DNA of 64,000 nucleotides from JAPOXR01 sp963662395 (lineage in GTDB: Bacteria > Pseudomonadota > Alphaproteobacteria > Rhodobacterales > Rhodobacteraceae): NCBI GenBank assembly GCA_963662395.1, contig OY759511.1, forward strand, positions 1,612,001 through 1,676,000, in the 5' to 3' direction. How positions within the stretch are numbered: the first letter of the stretch is position 1; each line of letters starts with the position of its first letter. The position numbers and the translations under genes were made by a program. The notes under the pieces were generated by a model. That model saw nothing but the letters and a program-made list of their open reading frames with translations. It was not told where the DNA came from and did not search any database. This document shows positions 27,223-36,638 of this stretch, piece by piece.

Positions 27223-29187
27223 TCACGCCAACCCCAACGCCTGCTTGCGCCGCGCCGACCAGGTCACGATCAGGTGATCGACCAGCAGGCCGATGAACGC
27301 CACGCAGAGACCCAGGACCAGCCCCTTGCCGACATCGGTCGACGACAATGCCCGCTGCATTTCCTGTCCGAGATCCTGTGTGCCGATGAACGCTGCAATG
27401 ATGACCATGAACAGCGAAAACAGGATTGTCTGGTTGAGACCGACGGCAATTGTGGGCAGGGCCATCGGCATTCTCACCGCCCACAACTTCTGACGGGACG
27501 AGGCGCCGCACATGTCGGCCGCCTCGACCAGTTCCGGCGGAACGGCCCGCAGACCCTCGATCGTGTACCGGGTCATGGGCACCAGGCCAAAGACGATGAC
27601 CGCCCCGATGGCGGCGACATCATTGACACCGAACAGCATGACCACCGGGATCAGATAGATGAAACTCGGAAAGGTCTGGGCGGTGTCGCAGAACAGCAGG
27701 ATGGTCCGCGCCCGGGCGGCGCTCTTCGACGCCCACACGCCCAGCGGAAGCCCGATGACGCAAACCAGCAACACCGCGAAGGACACCATATAGGTGGTTA
27801 TCATGGCGCGGTCCCACCAACCGGACATGGCAATCAGCATGACGAAGGCGGCGCAGGTCAGCGACGACCGTGCGCCCCCGACCAACCAGCCGACACCGGC
27901 AGCGAGGGCCAGCACGGAGCTGTATGGCAGCCAGAGATAGCCATCGCGCATCGGTATCAGCACCCAGGTGATCAGGAATGCCCGGATCCCCTGGGTGACC
28001 GGATCGGCAAGGACGATGAACAGGTCAACGACCGTGTCGATTTCCTTGTAGATGGTCAGGGTCTGGTTGCGCGGGATCTGGTCGGCCAGTTGCCAGAACT
28101 GGGCCAGCAGCAGTGCAAGGGCCGACAGGATTGCCCAGGCGGCCAGCACCCGGTGCCGCTCATGCCAGGCTGTCCCCTTCTCGAAATGCACCGGTTCCTT
28201 CTCTACCCAGGCCTTGGAGCACCGGTCCAGCACGATGGCGATCAGCACGATGGAGACACCGATTTCGACCGACCGGCCGATCTTCAGTGCCTGCAGCAAT
28301 TGCAGGAGCTTCTGGCCAAGGCCCGGCATGCCGATGAAACTGGCCAGCACGACCATGGCCAGGCATTGCATGATGACCTGGTTGATACCGACAAGTATTT
28401 CGGTCCTGGCCGAAGGGACACGGACATGCCGCAGGAGTTGCCAGCCCGTTGCCCCGCACATCTTGCCGCTCTCGGTAATCTCCGAGGCGACTTTCCTGAG
28501 ACCGAGCAACGTCATCCTGATCATCGGCGGAGCGGCGAAGATGATCGTCACTACCGCCCCGGATTTCGGGCCGACCCCGATAAAGACCACCACCGGAATC
28601 ATGTAGGCAAAATGCGGGAGTGACTGAGCAATGTTGAGGATCGGATTCATGATCCGTTCTACCAGGGGCCATCGCCAGGCGGCGATACCCAGCACCAGGC
28701 CGAACACGATGGCGACCGGCGCCGCTACCACGATCACCGACAGGGTTTCCATGGACCATTTCCACTGCCCCATCACCGCAATCCAGACAAAGGTGCCGCC
28801 GGACAGCAGCGCCAGGCGCCAGCCATTGAGCGCATAGCCGATTGCCGCGGCGGTGATCGCCACGAATACCCAGGGAATCGGCCCGACCCGCGGCCACCGG
28901 TTGCGCCCGTAGAGCAGGTTGGCGGTGACATCGAGCATCCATTCGATACCGGCAGCGAATGCCCGTGTTACATGGATGAATCCCAGGTCGTCCTTGACGA
29001 AGACGAACAGCCAGTTGATCCAGTCGGCAAAAGGAAACACCAGCCATTCGGCCGGTCTGATCAGGAATTCCGGCAGGAACGGCTTGCACACGGCCAGGAG
29101 CACGGCCAGGAGCAGGATCGCCCGGCCCAGCTGTACCCGGGAGACAGTCTCCAGGCCCGAAGAAAGCCTCTCCATACCTGCCGTCAC
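27223..29187 (-). CDS. tmoW: Quaternary-amine/TMAO ABC transporter, fused double permease
   Basis: 654 residues containing two ProW-type permease units in tandem. Each carries an EAA loop: GLRKVASEITESGKMCGATG in the first and GLRAVPPELVEAADMCGASS in the second. Many hydrophobic helices are present. The fused arrangement occurs in TMAO and betaine/choline systems of marine alphaproteobacteria. The start overlaps the ATPase stop by four bases (ATGA). With the binding protein and ATPase it forms a complete importer; position beside tdm suggests TMAO or a related methylamine. Confidence 0.8.
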   Translation of the reverse strand: MTAGMERLSSGLETVSRVQLGRAILLLAVLLAVCKPFLPEFLIRPAEWLVFPFADWINWLFVFVKDDLGFIHVTRAFAAGIEWMLDVTANLLYGRNRWPRVGPIPWVFVAITAAAIGYALNGWRLALLSGGTFVWIAVMGQWKWSMETLSVIVVAAPVAIVFGLVLGIAAWRWPLVERIMNPILNIAQSLPHFAYMIPVVVFIGVGPKSGAVVTIIFAAPPMIRMTLLGLRKVASEITESGKMCGATGWQLLRHVRVPSARTEILVGINQVIMQCLAMVVLASFIGMPGLGQKLLQLLQALKIGRSVEIGVSIVLIAIVLDRCSKAWVEKEPVHFEKGTAWHERHRVLAAWAILSALALLLAQFWQLADQIPRNQTLTIYKEIDTVVDLFIVLADPVTQGIRAFLITWVLIPMRDGYLWLPYSSVLALAAGVGWLVGGARSSLTCAAFVMLIAMSGWWDRAMITTYMVSFAVLLVCVIGLPLGVWASKSAARARTILLFCDTAQTFPSFIYLIPVVMLFGVNDVAAIGAVIVFGLVPMTRYTIEGLRAVPPELVEAADMCGASSRQKLWAVRMPMALPTIAVGLNQTILFSLFMVIIAAFIGTQDLGQEMQRALSSTDVGKGLVLGLCVAFIGLLVDHLIVTWSARRKQALGLA

Positions 29188-30218
29188 CGGCTGTCCCCGT
29201 AAAGAAGCGCCAGCGCTTCCCGGCGATCGAGCAGCCCGACGATATTGCCGTCCCTGTCCGCAACAGGGAATTCGTCCCGGCTGTCATTGACCAGCTGCCT
29301 GGCAATGCTGTGCATGGTCGCCGAGACCGAGATCGCCTCGCCTTCCGGGCTTCGATCCCCGGCTGGCGATGCCAGCACACCGGCATGGACCACCCTCGCC
29401 TTTTCGACTTCCTCGGTGAATTTTGCCACGTATTCGGTCGCCGGATTCAGAACAATCTGGTCAGGCGTGTCGCATTGCTCGACCAGGCCATCCTTCATGA
29501 TGGCGATACGATCAGCCAGGCGAAGCGCCTCGGAAAAGTCATGGGTGATGAATACGATCGTCTTCTGCAGCATTTCCTGCAACCGCAGGAACTCATCCTG
29601 CATTTCCCGCCTGATCAGCGGGTCCAGTGCCGAGAACGGCTCGTCGAGGAACCAGATATCCGGCTCGATGGCCAGCGAGCGGGCAATGCCGACCCGCTGT
29701 TGCTGGCCGCCGGACAATTCCCGGGGATAATAGTCCTCGCGGCCGGCAAGTCCGACGAGTTCGATTACCTCCAGCGCCCGGCGGCGGCGCTCGAACCGGT
29801 CTTGCCCTCTCATTTCAAGTGGAAACGCCACATTGTGCAGGACGGTACGATGCGGGAGAAGTCCGAAGCTCTGGAAAACCATCCCCATCTTGTTTCGTCT
29901 CAGTTCGATGAGTTCCTTCTCGGACAGCGACATCACATCCCTGCCCTCCACCGAGATTTCTCCCCCGGTAATGTCGATCAACCGGGACATGCAGCGGACC
30001 AGCGTCGACTTTCCGGAGCCCGACAATCCCATGATCACCAGCATCTCGCCGCGATGGATCTCTACCGTGACACTGCGCACGGCAGCGATGTAGCCATCCT
30101 CGCGGATCTTGTCGAAGGAACTGGTCTGATCGAGGCTGTTGAAATAGCGCCGTGGACTATCACCGAACAGCTTCCAGACATTCGAACAGGAAATTACAGG
30201 ATTGTCTTCGGAATTCAT
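29184..30218 (-). CDS. tmoV: Quaternary-amine/TMAO ABC transporter ATPase
   Basis: 344 residues of the ProV/OpuAA type. Walker A is MGLSGSGKST, the Q-loop FQSFGLLPHRT, the signature ELSGGQQQRVGIARSLA, Walker B IWFLDEPFSALD and the switch His FITHDF. The C-terminal 70 residues (ATMHSIARQLVND, FPVADRDGNIVGLLDRREAL) form one CBS-like half, shorter than the tandem CBS of classical ProV. The gene follows the binding-protein gene after 223 bases that contain a strong hairpin, and is coupled to the permease gene. Confidence 0.85.
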   Translation of the reverse strand: MNSEDNPVISCSNVWKLFGDSPRRYFNSLDQTSSFDKIREDGYIAAVRSVTVEIHRGEMLVIMGLSGSGKSTLVRCMSRLIDITGGEISVEGRDVMSLSEKELIELRRNKMGMVFQSFGLLPHRTVLHNVAFPLEMRGQDRFERRRRALEVIELVGLAGREDYYPRELSGGQQQRVGIARSLAIEPDIWFLDEPFSALDPLIRREMQDEFLRLQEMLQKTIVFITHDFSEALRLADRIAIMKDGLVEQCDTPDQIVLNPATEYVAKFTEEVEKARVVHAGVLASPAGDRSPEGEAISVSATMHSIARQLVNDSRDEFPVADRDGNIVGLLDRREALALLYGDSR

Positions 30219-30391
30219 GATTGCAACACCCCCGCCAGCCAGCCGCCGGTTGCTGCCGACCAGCTCTCCTTCTGCATACTAGACCGGATTGCCCGCCATT
30301 TCCAACCATGGCGGGCCGGGTCCCCGGGATCATCGCCATGGCGGCGGCGGGATTCGGCCAGGGTGTCCAGGATGTACGGTCCTGAACAGGT

Positions 30392-30421
30392 AAACCGCCC
30401 CGGCAACTGCCGGAGCGGTTT
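30392..30421 (-). terminator. Hairpin between binding-protein and ATPase genes
   Basis: Arms AAACCGCCCCGGCA and TGCCGGAGCGGTTT form a 14-bp stem with one G-U-type mismatch and a two-base loop, 20 bases after the binding-protein stop. It lacks a long T-tract. Such hairpins commonly raise the stability of the upstream segment or partially terminate, giving more binding protein than membrane components. Confidence 0.6.
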
Positions 30422-30441
30422 CATGTCTGATGGGGACCGGA

Positions 30442-31392
30442 TCAGCTTACGCCTTCCAGCCACGGCCGCCAGACATCCTCATTGGCTTCAAGCCAGGCAG
30501 TAGCCGCATCTTCCGGCTCCATTTCGTCGACATCGACCAGTTTTGCCATTTCGGCAATCTGCGGGTTGGTAAAGGAAATCCGGGTCAACACCTCATAGGC
30601 ATTCGGCCATTTCTCCGGCATCCCGTCCCATGCGGCCTTCTTGAGATAGCCATCCGGCGGGTTGCCGCAATCATAGGTCATGTCCGGATTCGGACCGAGA
30701 GACGGGTCATCCTTGCATCCCTCGAAATAGGTCGGGAACTCGACGAATTCGCCCTCCCAGACCGCTTCGACGAAATTCGGGGTCCAGTTGAACAGGACTA
30801 CCGGACGCCCGGTCTTCTCGGCCGTGGCAACTTCTGCCCACAGGGCCGCTGCCGAACCGGCATTGACCACCACGAAATCCATGTCAAGCGCCTCGACCCG
30901 CTCGGCGTCGTGCTTGAGCCAGTCAACCGGGCCGCCAAGGAACCGGCCCTTGTCGCCGGTCTCCGGCGTGGCAAACAGGGACGCACATTCATTCAGAGCT
31001 TCCCAACTCGGCAGTCCGGGGCAGGAATCCTTGGTCCAGAGCGGATACCACCATTCCTCGCGGGTGACCGCGTTGTGGTCGCCGGCATCGTGAATGCCGC
31101 CCTTGCCGATCGCTTCGTTGAATGCGACGCCGAACGCACCTTCCCAGACTTCCAATTCAAGCGACACATCGCCAAGCCTGATCGACTCGTACACCGCCTG
31201 GGAATCGGTCGAGACAAACTCGACATTGTTTCCCATGGTCTCGAAAATCTGGCCGACCGCATAGGTCATCACGATCTGGCTGGACCAGTTATGAGTGGCG
31301 ATCACGATCGGATCGCTGCTGTCCTGTGCCATCGCCGACATCGGCGCAGCCGCAATCACACCTGCCGCAACTGTACTTGCAAACCTTTTCAT
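30442..31392 (-). CDS. tmoX: Quaternary-amine/TMAO substrate-binding protein
   Basis: 316 residues with a Sec signal peptide (MKRFASTVAAGVIAAAPMSA, cleavage about AMA-Q). It belongs to the OpuAC/ProX family of periplasmic proteins that hold trimethylammonium groups in an aromatic cage; Trp and Tyr are frequent (THNWSSQIVMTYAVG, EVWEGAFG, REEWWYPLW, LFNWTPNFVEAVWEG). A disulfide-type Cys pair occurs in the C-terminal lobe (FEGCKDDPSLG, YDCGNPPDGY). TMAO is favoured by the adjacent tdm, but betaine or choline are plausible ligands. It precedes the ATPase and permease genes on the same strand. Confidence 0.82.
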   Translation of the reverse strand: MKRFASTVAAGVIAAAPMSAMAQDSSDPIVIATHNWSSQIVMTYAVGQIFETMGNNVEFVSTDSQAVYESIRLGDVSLELEVWEGAFGVAFNEAIGKGGIHDAGDHNAVTREEWWYPLWTKDSCPGLPSWEALNECASLFATPETGDKGRFLGGPVDWLKHDAERVEALDMDFVVVNAGSAAALWAEVATAEKTGRPVVLFNWTPNFVEAVWEGEFVEFPTYFEGCKDDPSLGPNPDMTYDCGNPPDGYLKKAAWDGMPEKWPNAYEVLTRISFTNPQIAEMAKLVDVDEMEPEDAATAWLEANEDVWRPWLEGVS

Positions 31393-31517
31393 CGTCTTCC
31401 TCCATCATGGTGGGAGGCACCATTGCCCCCCGGAATTGACAGCCGGATCAGGCACGCAGTTGCGTGCCCTTCTCCCGACCGATACCTCGCGCAAAACCGG
31501 CGCCCCTACTCGTTACA

Positions 31518-32108
31518 CTACTCAATTGCTGATGCGCCCTGCCCGGCACCATCCACTGCCAGCGTCCAGTCCGGACAGAAGCCGAAGATGCGTGAATCCG
31601 AACGCAAATCCCGGTTGAAGAACCGGTTGTGCCACCAGGTCGCTTGGAAGAGATACTGGGGCTCCTCAAGTTCTGCAATCCGGCAATCCAGCTGAAACCT
31701 GTGCGCATGGGCATCGAATTCGAGGGTGCATCGCTCCTGCCTGGCCAACCGGGCGGCGGTCATGGATTCCGGGGGCCAGCAGGCTGTCAGAATGTCGGAA
31801 AACCTGTCCGGACCCTGAAAATAACCGGCGGCGAGGAATGTCAGCGCCGCACTCCGGATTGCGGCGGGATCCATCGACCGTCTTGCGATATGCCTGAATT
31901 CGGGAGTGACCGAGAAGTCCTCCCGGCGGTTCAGCACCGTGATCACCCGCACCGGATCATGGCCAGCCATCCTCAGCATCGGCATCATGGCCTGGTCGGG
32001 TTGCCCCTGGCGCTCCCGCACCGCCGCCTGCCTGGTCCGGCATTGCCAGCCAAGGAATCTCCTGCGCATGGCCTCGGCGCCGCGGTAATCGAAGGCTGGC
32101 ACTGCCAT
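31518..32108 (-). CDS. Conserved protein of unknown function in the methylamine operon
   Basis: 196 residues from the ATG at 32108, one base after the nitrilase stop. Arg- and Trp-rich, soluble, without a signal peptide. Segments such as GYFQGPDRFSDILTACWPPE and LEEPQYLFQATWWHNRFFNR look conserved but match no family I can name. Its tight linkage to the amidase and the glutamate-synthase-like genes suggests a role in the same pathway. Confidence 0.65.
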   Translation of the reverse strand: MAVPAFDYRGAEAMRRRFLGWQCRTRQAAVRERQGQPDQAMMPMLRMAGHDPVRVITVLNRREDFSVTPEFRHIARRSMDPAAIRSAALTFLAAGYFQGPDRFSDILTACWPPESMTAARLARQERCTLEFDAHAHRFQLDCRIAELEEPQYLFQATWWHNRFFNRDLRSDSRIFGFCPDWTLAVDGAGQGASAIE

Positions 32109-32109
32109 C

Positions 32110-32961
32110 TCAGCCGGCGGCCTTTTCCGGATCGCCGGAAACAAAGGAATATTCCCGGCCATGGGTCAGGCTCGGAATGCGGGACCTGGTCGCATCCACC
32201 TGGTCGAGATCGATTTCCGCCAGCACCACACCTTCCCCCTCGCCGCCATCGGCCAGGATCCGGCCCCAGGGATCCACGATCAGCGAATGACCGTAGGATT
32301 GACCACCGCCCGGTATCGGCCCCGAGGCGCATGGCGCCACCACGAAACTGCCATTCTCGATTGCCCGGGACCGGTTCAGGACATGCCAGTGCGCCTTGCC
32401 GGTGGCGGCAATGAAGGCAGCCGGCACCGCCAGGATTTCCGCCCCTGCCATGGCCAGGTCACGGTAGAGGCCCGGAAACCGCAGATCATAGCATATGGTC
32501 ATGCCGACCGGGCCAAAGGCGGTCCGGGCGATAACGGCCCGGTTGCCCGGTTCAACCACGGCGCTTTCCCGGTAGGTCTGGCCCGCCGAGAGCTGGATGT
32601 CGAAAAGATGGAGCTTGTCGTAGCGGGCGGTGATGCTGCCGACATCATCGACGACGAGACTGCGATTGTAGATCCGTCCGCCCGGACCATCGACGGCAAC
32701 CGAGCCGATCAGGATCCACACACGGTACTTGCTGGCCATCTCGGCCACCGTCCGGATGACCGGGTGCTGTCTTTCCGGAGCCGAGGGCGGTGACAGCAAC
32801 GGCCCGTCACTCCTCAGCCCGCCACAATATTCCGGCAAGGCCAAGAGACGGGCTCCGGACGCCACCGCCTGTTCGATCAATGGCCGGATTCCGGCGATCG
32901 CCGAGTCGAAATCAGGGCGAGGCGCGGTCTGCAGGCATGCTGTCAGCAAGTTTCGGGACAT
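32110..32961 (-). CDS. Nitrilase-superfamily amidohydrolase (omega-amidase-like)
   Basis: 283 residues. The catalytic triad of carbon-nitrogen hydrolases is visible: Glu in LLALPEYCGGL, Lys in SITARYDKLHLFDI and Cys in VGMTICYDLRFPGLYR. Most similar in layout to Nit1/Nit2 omega-amidases, which hydrolyse amides of dicarboxylic acids. In this operon it could hydrolyse a gamma-glutamyl amide made by the neighbouring glutamine-synthetase-like enzyme or a keto-acid amide by-product. That link is inference. Confidence 0.85.
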   Translation of the reverse strand: MSRNLLTACLQTAPRPDFDSAIAGIRPLIEQAVASGARLLALPEYCGGLRSDGPLLSPPSAPERQHPVIRTVAEMASKYRVWILIGSVAVDGPGGRIYNRSLVVDDVGSITARYDKLHLFDIQLSAGQTYRESAVVEPGNRAVIARTAFGPVGMTICYDLRFPGLYRDLAMAGAEILAVPAAFIAATGKAHWHVLNRSRAIENGSFVVAPCASGPIPGGGQSYGHSLIVDPWGRILADGGEGEGVVLAEIDLDQVDATRSRIPSLTHGREYSFVSGDPEKAAG

Positions 32962-32965
32962 GTTC

Positions 32966-33379
32966 CTAGAATTTCTTGTACGCCTTTCTCAGGGCCACCA
33001 GCGGGTGCTTTTTCGACATCTGGAACTTGATCAACAACTCCCTGGCGATCATGTCCCGGTCCTGCTGGTTGTCCGGCAGGGAAATCGAGTCCGGCACCCT
33101 GACCCAGCCATTGATGTTCCGGTCGAACACCGCCGGCTTGCCGTCCTCGTAGCCCATGTGGACATCCTCCAGCCAGTTGAGGTCATCCCAGCCCATGATT
33201 TCCATGTATCCCGCGAGGAACGGGGTGATTCGCCGGTAATCGGGAACCAGGTTGACATCGTAGCGATAGCCGATGTGCTGGCCGATTTCCTTTTCCCGCT
33301 CGGATCCGAGCCCGGCCGCATCATTCAAGAACTGGTCGACATCCTCGATATCCGAGCCGCGATATTTGGTCCCAGCCAT
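32966..33379 (-). CDS. Small conserved protein beside the glutamate-synthase-like genes
   Basis: 137 residues from the ATG at 33379, with AGGGAGG upstream. Acidic in the first half (DIEDVDQFLNDAAGLGSERE) and basic at the end (KHPLVALRKAYKKF). No cysteines that could bind a cofactor and no membrane segment. It sits between the MgsC-like and nitrilase genes with gaps of ten and four bases. It is probably an accessory subunit or assembly factor of the synthase complex; no named family recognised. Confidence 0.65.
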   Translation of the reverse strand: MAGTKYRGSDIEDVDQFLNDAAGLGSEREKEIGQHIGYRYDVNLVPDYRRITPFLAGYMEIMGWDDLNWLEDVHMGYEDGKPAVFDRNINGWVRVPDSISLPDNQQDRDMIARELLIKFQMSKKHPLVALRKAYKKF

Positions 33380-33389
33380 GACAGCCTCC

Positions 33390-34754
33390 CTAGAGATGAT
33401 GATAATCGTCGACACCGACCGTGTAGCTGGTGCCGGCCAGTGGCACTGCCGCCATCGCCGAGGCTTCCATGGTCAGCGCCGCCAGATCTTCCGGTTCAAG
33501 CGAGTGGATATTGGTCTTGCCGCACGCCCTGGCAAACATCTGTGCCTCGATGGTGAGGGTGTGCAGGAAGTTGTAGACCCGCTCGGCGGCTTCGTCCGGA
33601 TCGAGCCTCGAGCGCAATACCGGATCCTGGGTGGCCACCCCGACCGGGCAGCGCCCCGAATGGCAGTGATAGCAATAGCCGGGCTCGACGCCCATCTCCT
33701 TGCGGAAATCGGCCTCCGGAATGTCCTTGTTGCAGTTGAGGGCAATCATCACCGAATGGCCGACGGCAATCGCTTCGGCCCCGAGGGCGATGGCCTTGGC
33801 GACATCGGCACCGTTGCGAATTCCACCGGCATAGACAAGGGTGATCTGGCCGCGCATTCCCAAATCGTCTATCGCCTTGCGGGCCTGGCGGATGGCTGCC
33901 ATCCCCGGCACGCCCGTATCCTCGGTCGCCAGGTGCGGACCGGCGCCGGTGCTGCCTTCCATGCCGTCGATATAGATCGAATCCGGATTGCATTTCACCG
34001 CCATTCGCACATCGTCATAGACCCGGGCGGCACCGAGCTTCAGCTGGATCGGAATCTGCCCGTCAGTGACCTCGCGGATCTCCTGGATCTTGAGCGCCAG
34101 ATCATCGGGGCCCAGCCAGTCCGGATGCCTGGCCGGCGAGCGCTGGTCAATTCCGGCCGGCAGGGACCGCATTTCGGCAACCTGGTCGGTGACCTTCTGC
34201 CCCATCAGGTGGCCGCCCAGGCCCACCTTGCATCCCTGGCCTATGAAGAACTCGCATCCATCTGCCAGCACCAGGTGATGCGGATTGAACCCGTAGCGGG
34301 ACTGGATGCACTGGTAGAACCATTTCGAGGAATAGCGGCGCTCATCCGGGATCATTCCACCTTCGCCGGAACAGGTCGCGGTGCCGGCCATGGTCGCACC
34401 GCGCGCCAGTGCCGTCTTGGCCTCGTAGGAGAGGGCACCGAAACTCATCCCGGTCACATAGACCGGAATGTCGAGCTCGAGCGGACGATTTGCCCGCGGG
34501 CCGATCACCGTCTTCGTCTCGCACTTTTCCCGGTAGCCCTCGATGACAAAACGGGTGAGGGTTCCCGGAAGGAAGGTCAGGTCGTCCCAGTGCGGGATCT
34601 TCTTGAACAGCGAGAACCCGCGCATCCGGTAGCGGCCAAGCTCGGCCTTGACATGGATGTCATCGATCACCTCGGGGGTGAAAATGAATGAATCCCCCAA
34701 CCGGTTGGTATCCCGGGCCAGCGGCTGTTTCAGGGTCTGGTTTCCGTCAAGCAT
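33390..34754 (-). CDS. mgsC: Glutamate-synthase-like FMN/Fe-S subunit (MgsC/GlxD type)
   Basis: 454 residues from the ATG at 34754. It matches the FMN-binding central domain of glutamate synthase: SFGALSYEAKTALARGA, the GEGGMIPDERRY segment, IQLKLGAARVYDDV, GMEGSTGAGP and YAGGIRNGADVAKAIALGA. An iron-sulfur Cys cluster is seen in GYCYHCHSGRCPVGVATQDP. In the N-methylglutamate pathway this subunit works with MgsA and MgsB to exchange the amide group of gamma-glutamylmethylamide. The homologous GlxD of rhizobia has no settled role, so the substrate is inferred from context. Confidence 0.8.
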   Translation of the reverse strand: MLDGNQTLKQPLARDTNRLGDSFIFTPEVIDDIHVKAELGRYRMRGFSLFKKIPHWDDLTFLPGTLTRFVIEGYREKCETKTVIGPRANRPLELDIPVYVTGMSFGALSYEAKTALARGATMAGTATCSGEGGMIPDERRYSSKWFYQCIQSRYGFNPHHLVLADGCEFFIGQGCKVGLGGHLMGQKVTDQVAEMRSLPAGIDQRSPARHPDWLGPDDLALKIQEIREVTDGQIPIQLKLGAARVYDDVRMAVKCNPDSIYIDGMEGSTGAGPHLATEDTGVPGMAAIRQARKAIDDLGMRGQITLVYAGGIRNGADVAKAIALGAEAIAVGHSVMIALNCNKDIPEADFRKEMGVEPGYCYHCHSGRCPVGVATQDPVLRSRLDPDEAAERVYNFLHTLTIEAQMFARACGKTNIHSLEPEDLAALTMEASAMAAVPLAGTSYTVGVDDYHHL

Positions 34755-34774
34755 GTCGGTCTTCCTTCGCGTTG

Positions 34775-35644
34775 CTAGAGGATCAGCTTCTTTTCCGTCG
34801 GCTCCAGGTTGTCGTAGTTCCAGAGCTGCTTGCCGGCGACGATCTTGGTGAAACCGCCAACCCCCTCCGAAGGCACCATGCCGTAGAGGCCGAGCTTGCG
34901 CTCCAGCCATTGTCGATCGATCTCGGTCAGTTCGGCCTCCACGGCATCGACGCCGAGGCTCTTGATCGAGCCTCCGATGAAGATGGTTCCGTCATACATC
35001 GAATCTCCGAGATTCTTGCCGGCATCGCCGCACACGATGATCCGCCCGCGCTGCATCATGAAGCCGGACAGCGCCCCGGTATCGCCGCCGACGATGATGC
35101 TGCCGCCCTTCATGTCGATGCCGGTACGGGAGCCGACCGAGCCCTTGCAGACCAGGTCGCCGCCGCGGATGGCGGCTCCGAAGGTCGATCCGGCATTCTT
35201 TTCCACGATGACGGTCCCGGACATCATGTTCTCGCCGCAGGACCAGCCGACCCGTCCGTTGATCCGGACATTCGGCCCGTCAATGAGACCGACGCCGAAA
35301 TACCCGAGCGAGCCTTCGAAAATCAGGTTCAGTCGGCTGAGAATCCCGACGCCAAGCCCGTGCTTGCCCCGCGGATTACGGATCACGATCGAGCCGTAGC
35401 CCTCCTCCATCAGCTGCCGGATCCGCACATTTGCCTCGGTGGTCGTCAGGCCATCGGCATCCAGTTCCGTGCGCTTGTTGAAATCGACATCCGGCGCCCA
35501 GGGATAGGTGAGGTTCGGCTCCGCATCCGGGTCGAACTCGATCAGCATGGTCCGGCCGGTCAGTTGCTCGGTGGTCATGCCGAGGGCCCGTGCCCTCTCA
35601 TCCTGGCTCAGGCCGGCAAGTTCAGTGTCGGTCACGCCGTCCAT
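34775..35644 (-). CDS. mgsB: Glutamate-synthase-like GXGXG subunit (MgsB/GlxC type)
   Basis: 289 residues. The right-handed beta-helix of the glutamate synthase C-terminal domain is visible as successive turns: YGSIVIRNPRGKHGLGVGIL, GPNVRINGRVGWSCGENMMSG, GGDLVCKGSVGSRTGIDMKG and GRIIVCGDAGKNLGDSMYDG. It has a structural and tunnelling role. Its start overlaps the end of the amidotransferase gene by 13 bases, and the flavin subunit follows 20 bases later. Confidence 0.82.
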   Translation of the reverse strand: MDGVTDTELAGLSQDERARALGMTTEQLTGRTMLIEFDPDAEPNLTYPWAPDVDFNKRTELDADGLTTTEANVRIRQLMEEGYGSIVIRNPRGKHGLGVGILSRLNLIFEGSLGYFGVGLIDGPNVRINGRVGWSCGENMMSGTVIVEKNAGSTFGAAIRGGDLVCKGSVGSRTGIDMKGGSIIVGGDTGALSGFMMQRGRIIVCGDAGKNLGDSMYDGTIFIGGSIKSLGVDAVEAELTEIDRQWLERKLGLYGMVPSEGVGGFTKIVAGKQLWNYDNLEPTEKKLIL

Positions 35645-36567
35645 ACCCGAACCTCCTCGTCATACGGATCATGTGTGTCGATTTCTTCCGGAATGATCGA
35701 CCGGATGGCCACCTCTTCCGAAGCCAGGGCAATCAGGTCATCGCTCTCGTAGAGAACCAGCGGTTTTGCTGCCATCGTGTCCTTGGCCATTCCCAGCTCA
35801 TCCCTGGTCGCCACCAGGTAGGTGAACACGCCGTCGACCTCGTCGATCGATCGCCGCAGGCTTTCATCGAGGCTGACACCATTGGCAAGGTTGTGGGCGG
35901 TGTAGACCGCAAGCAGTTCGGAATCGCAGTCGGACATGAAGCGGTGTCCCCGTCGCTCCATTTCACGGCGCATGATCCAGTAATTGGTGATCTGGCCGTT
36001 ATGCACCACCGAGACATCATTGTAGGGGAAGGCCCAGTACGGATGGGCCGAGCGGATATCGACATCCGACTCGGTGGCCATGCGGGTATGGCCGATGGCG
36101 TGGGTGCCGCTGAAGCCTCCGAGATCATAGGCATCGCAGACGGCGGTCGCATCGCCAAGATCCTTGACCATTTCAAGCCCGTAGCCGAGCGAGAGAATCT
36201 CGACACCCTCGACCTCCTCGATATGGCGGGCCATGTCCTCGGTGTCGCCATGGTGGGCAATCAGGTAGCGCAGCGCATATTCGGTGGCATGCTCCTTCGA
36301 CTGCACCGTCGCATCATGCTCATCCAGAATCTCCTCGACCATGGCAATCCGGTTGCGGATGACATCATGAATGCCATGACCGCGGCCCATGTCCTCCTGT
36401 TCGGCAACCTTCAGCCGCATGACGTGATGACCCGGCGTGCCCTCGCCATACACCGCGTAGCCGGTCGAATCGGGACCCCGGTGCCTGAGTGCCTGCAGCA
36501 TCGATGTCATTTCGCTGCCGACACCGGAAATCCTGCCGCGGTGTATGAGGCCAGCAATTCCGCACAT
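35632..36567 (-). CDS. mgsA: Class II glutamine amidotransferase subunit (MgsA/GlxB type)
   Basis: 311 residues from the ATG at 36567; earlier starts are rejected because the catalytic Cys must be residue 2 after Met removal (MCGIAGLIHRG). PurF/GltB-type Ntn hydrolase features are ALRHRGPDSTG, AIGHTRMATESDVD and VVHNGQITNYW. It supplies ammonia or glutamate chemistry for the three-subunit synthase together with the two genes that follow. Confidence 0.83.
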   Translation of the reverse strand: MCGIAGLIHRGRISGVGSEMTSMLQALRHRGPDSTGYAVYGEGTPGHHVMRLKVAEQEDMGRGHGIHDVIRNRIAMVEEILDEHDATVQSKEHATEYALRYLIAHHGDTEDMARHIEEVEGVEILSLGYGLEMVKDLGDATAVCDAYDLGGFSGTHAIGHTRMATESDVDIRSAHPYWAFPYNDVSVVHNGQITNYWIMRREMERRGHRFMSDCDSELLAVYTAHNLANGVSLDESLRRSIDEVDGVFTYLVATRDELGMAKDTMAAKPLVLYESDDLIALASEEVAIRSIIPEEIDTHDPYDEEVRVWTA

Positions 36568-36638
36568 GTTTCCATCCTGTAGATCTGGTGTTGGTGGAGG
36601 TGCGGCAGGCCGGACGCCTGCTGCACGGTCAATTCGGC

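Noticed and set aside
24830..28623. Long plus-strand open frames over tdm and the permease gene (434 and 585 codons)
   Set aside because: Low-complexity Arg/Gly/Pro/His-rich translations antisense to well-supported genes; GC-rich DNA produces such frames.
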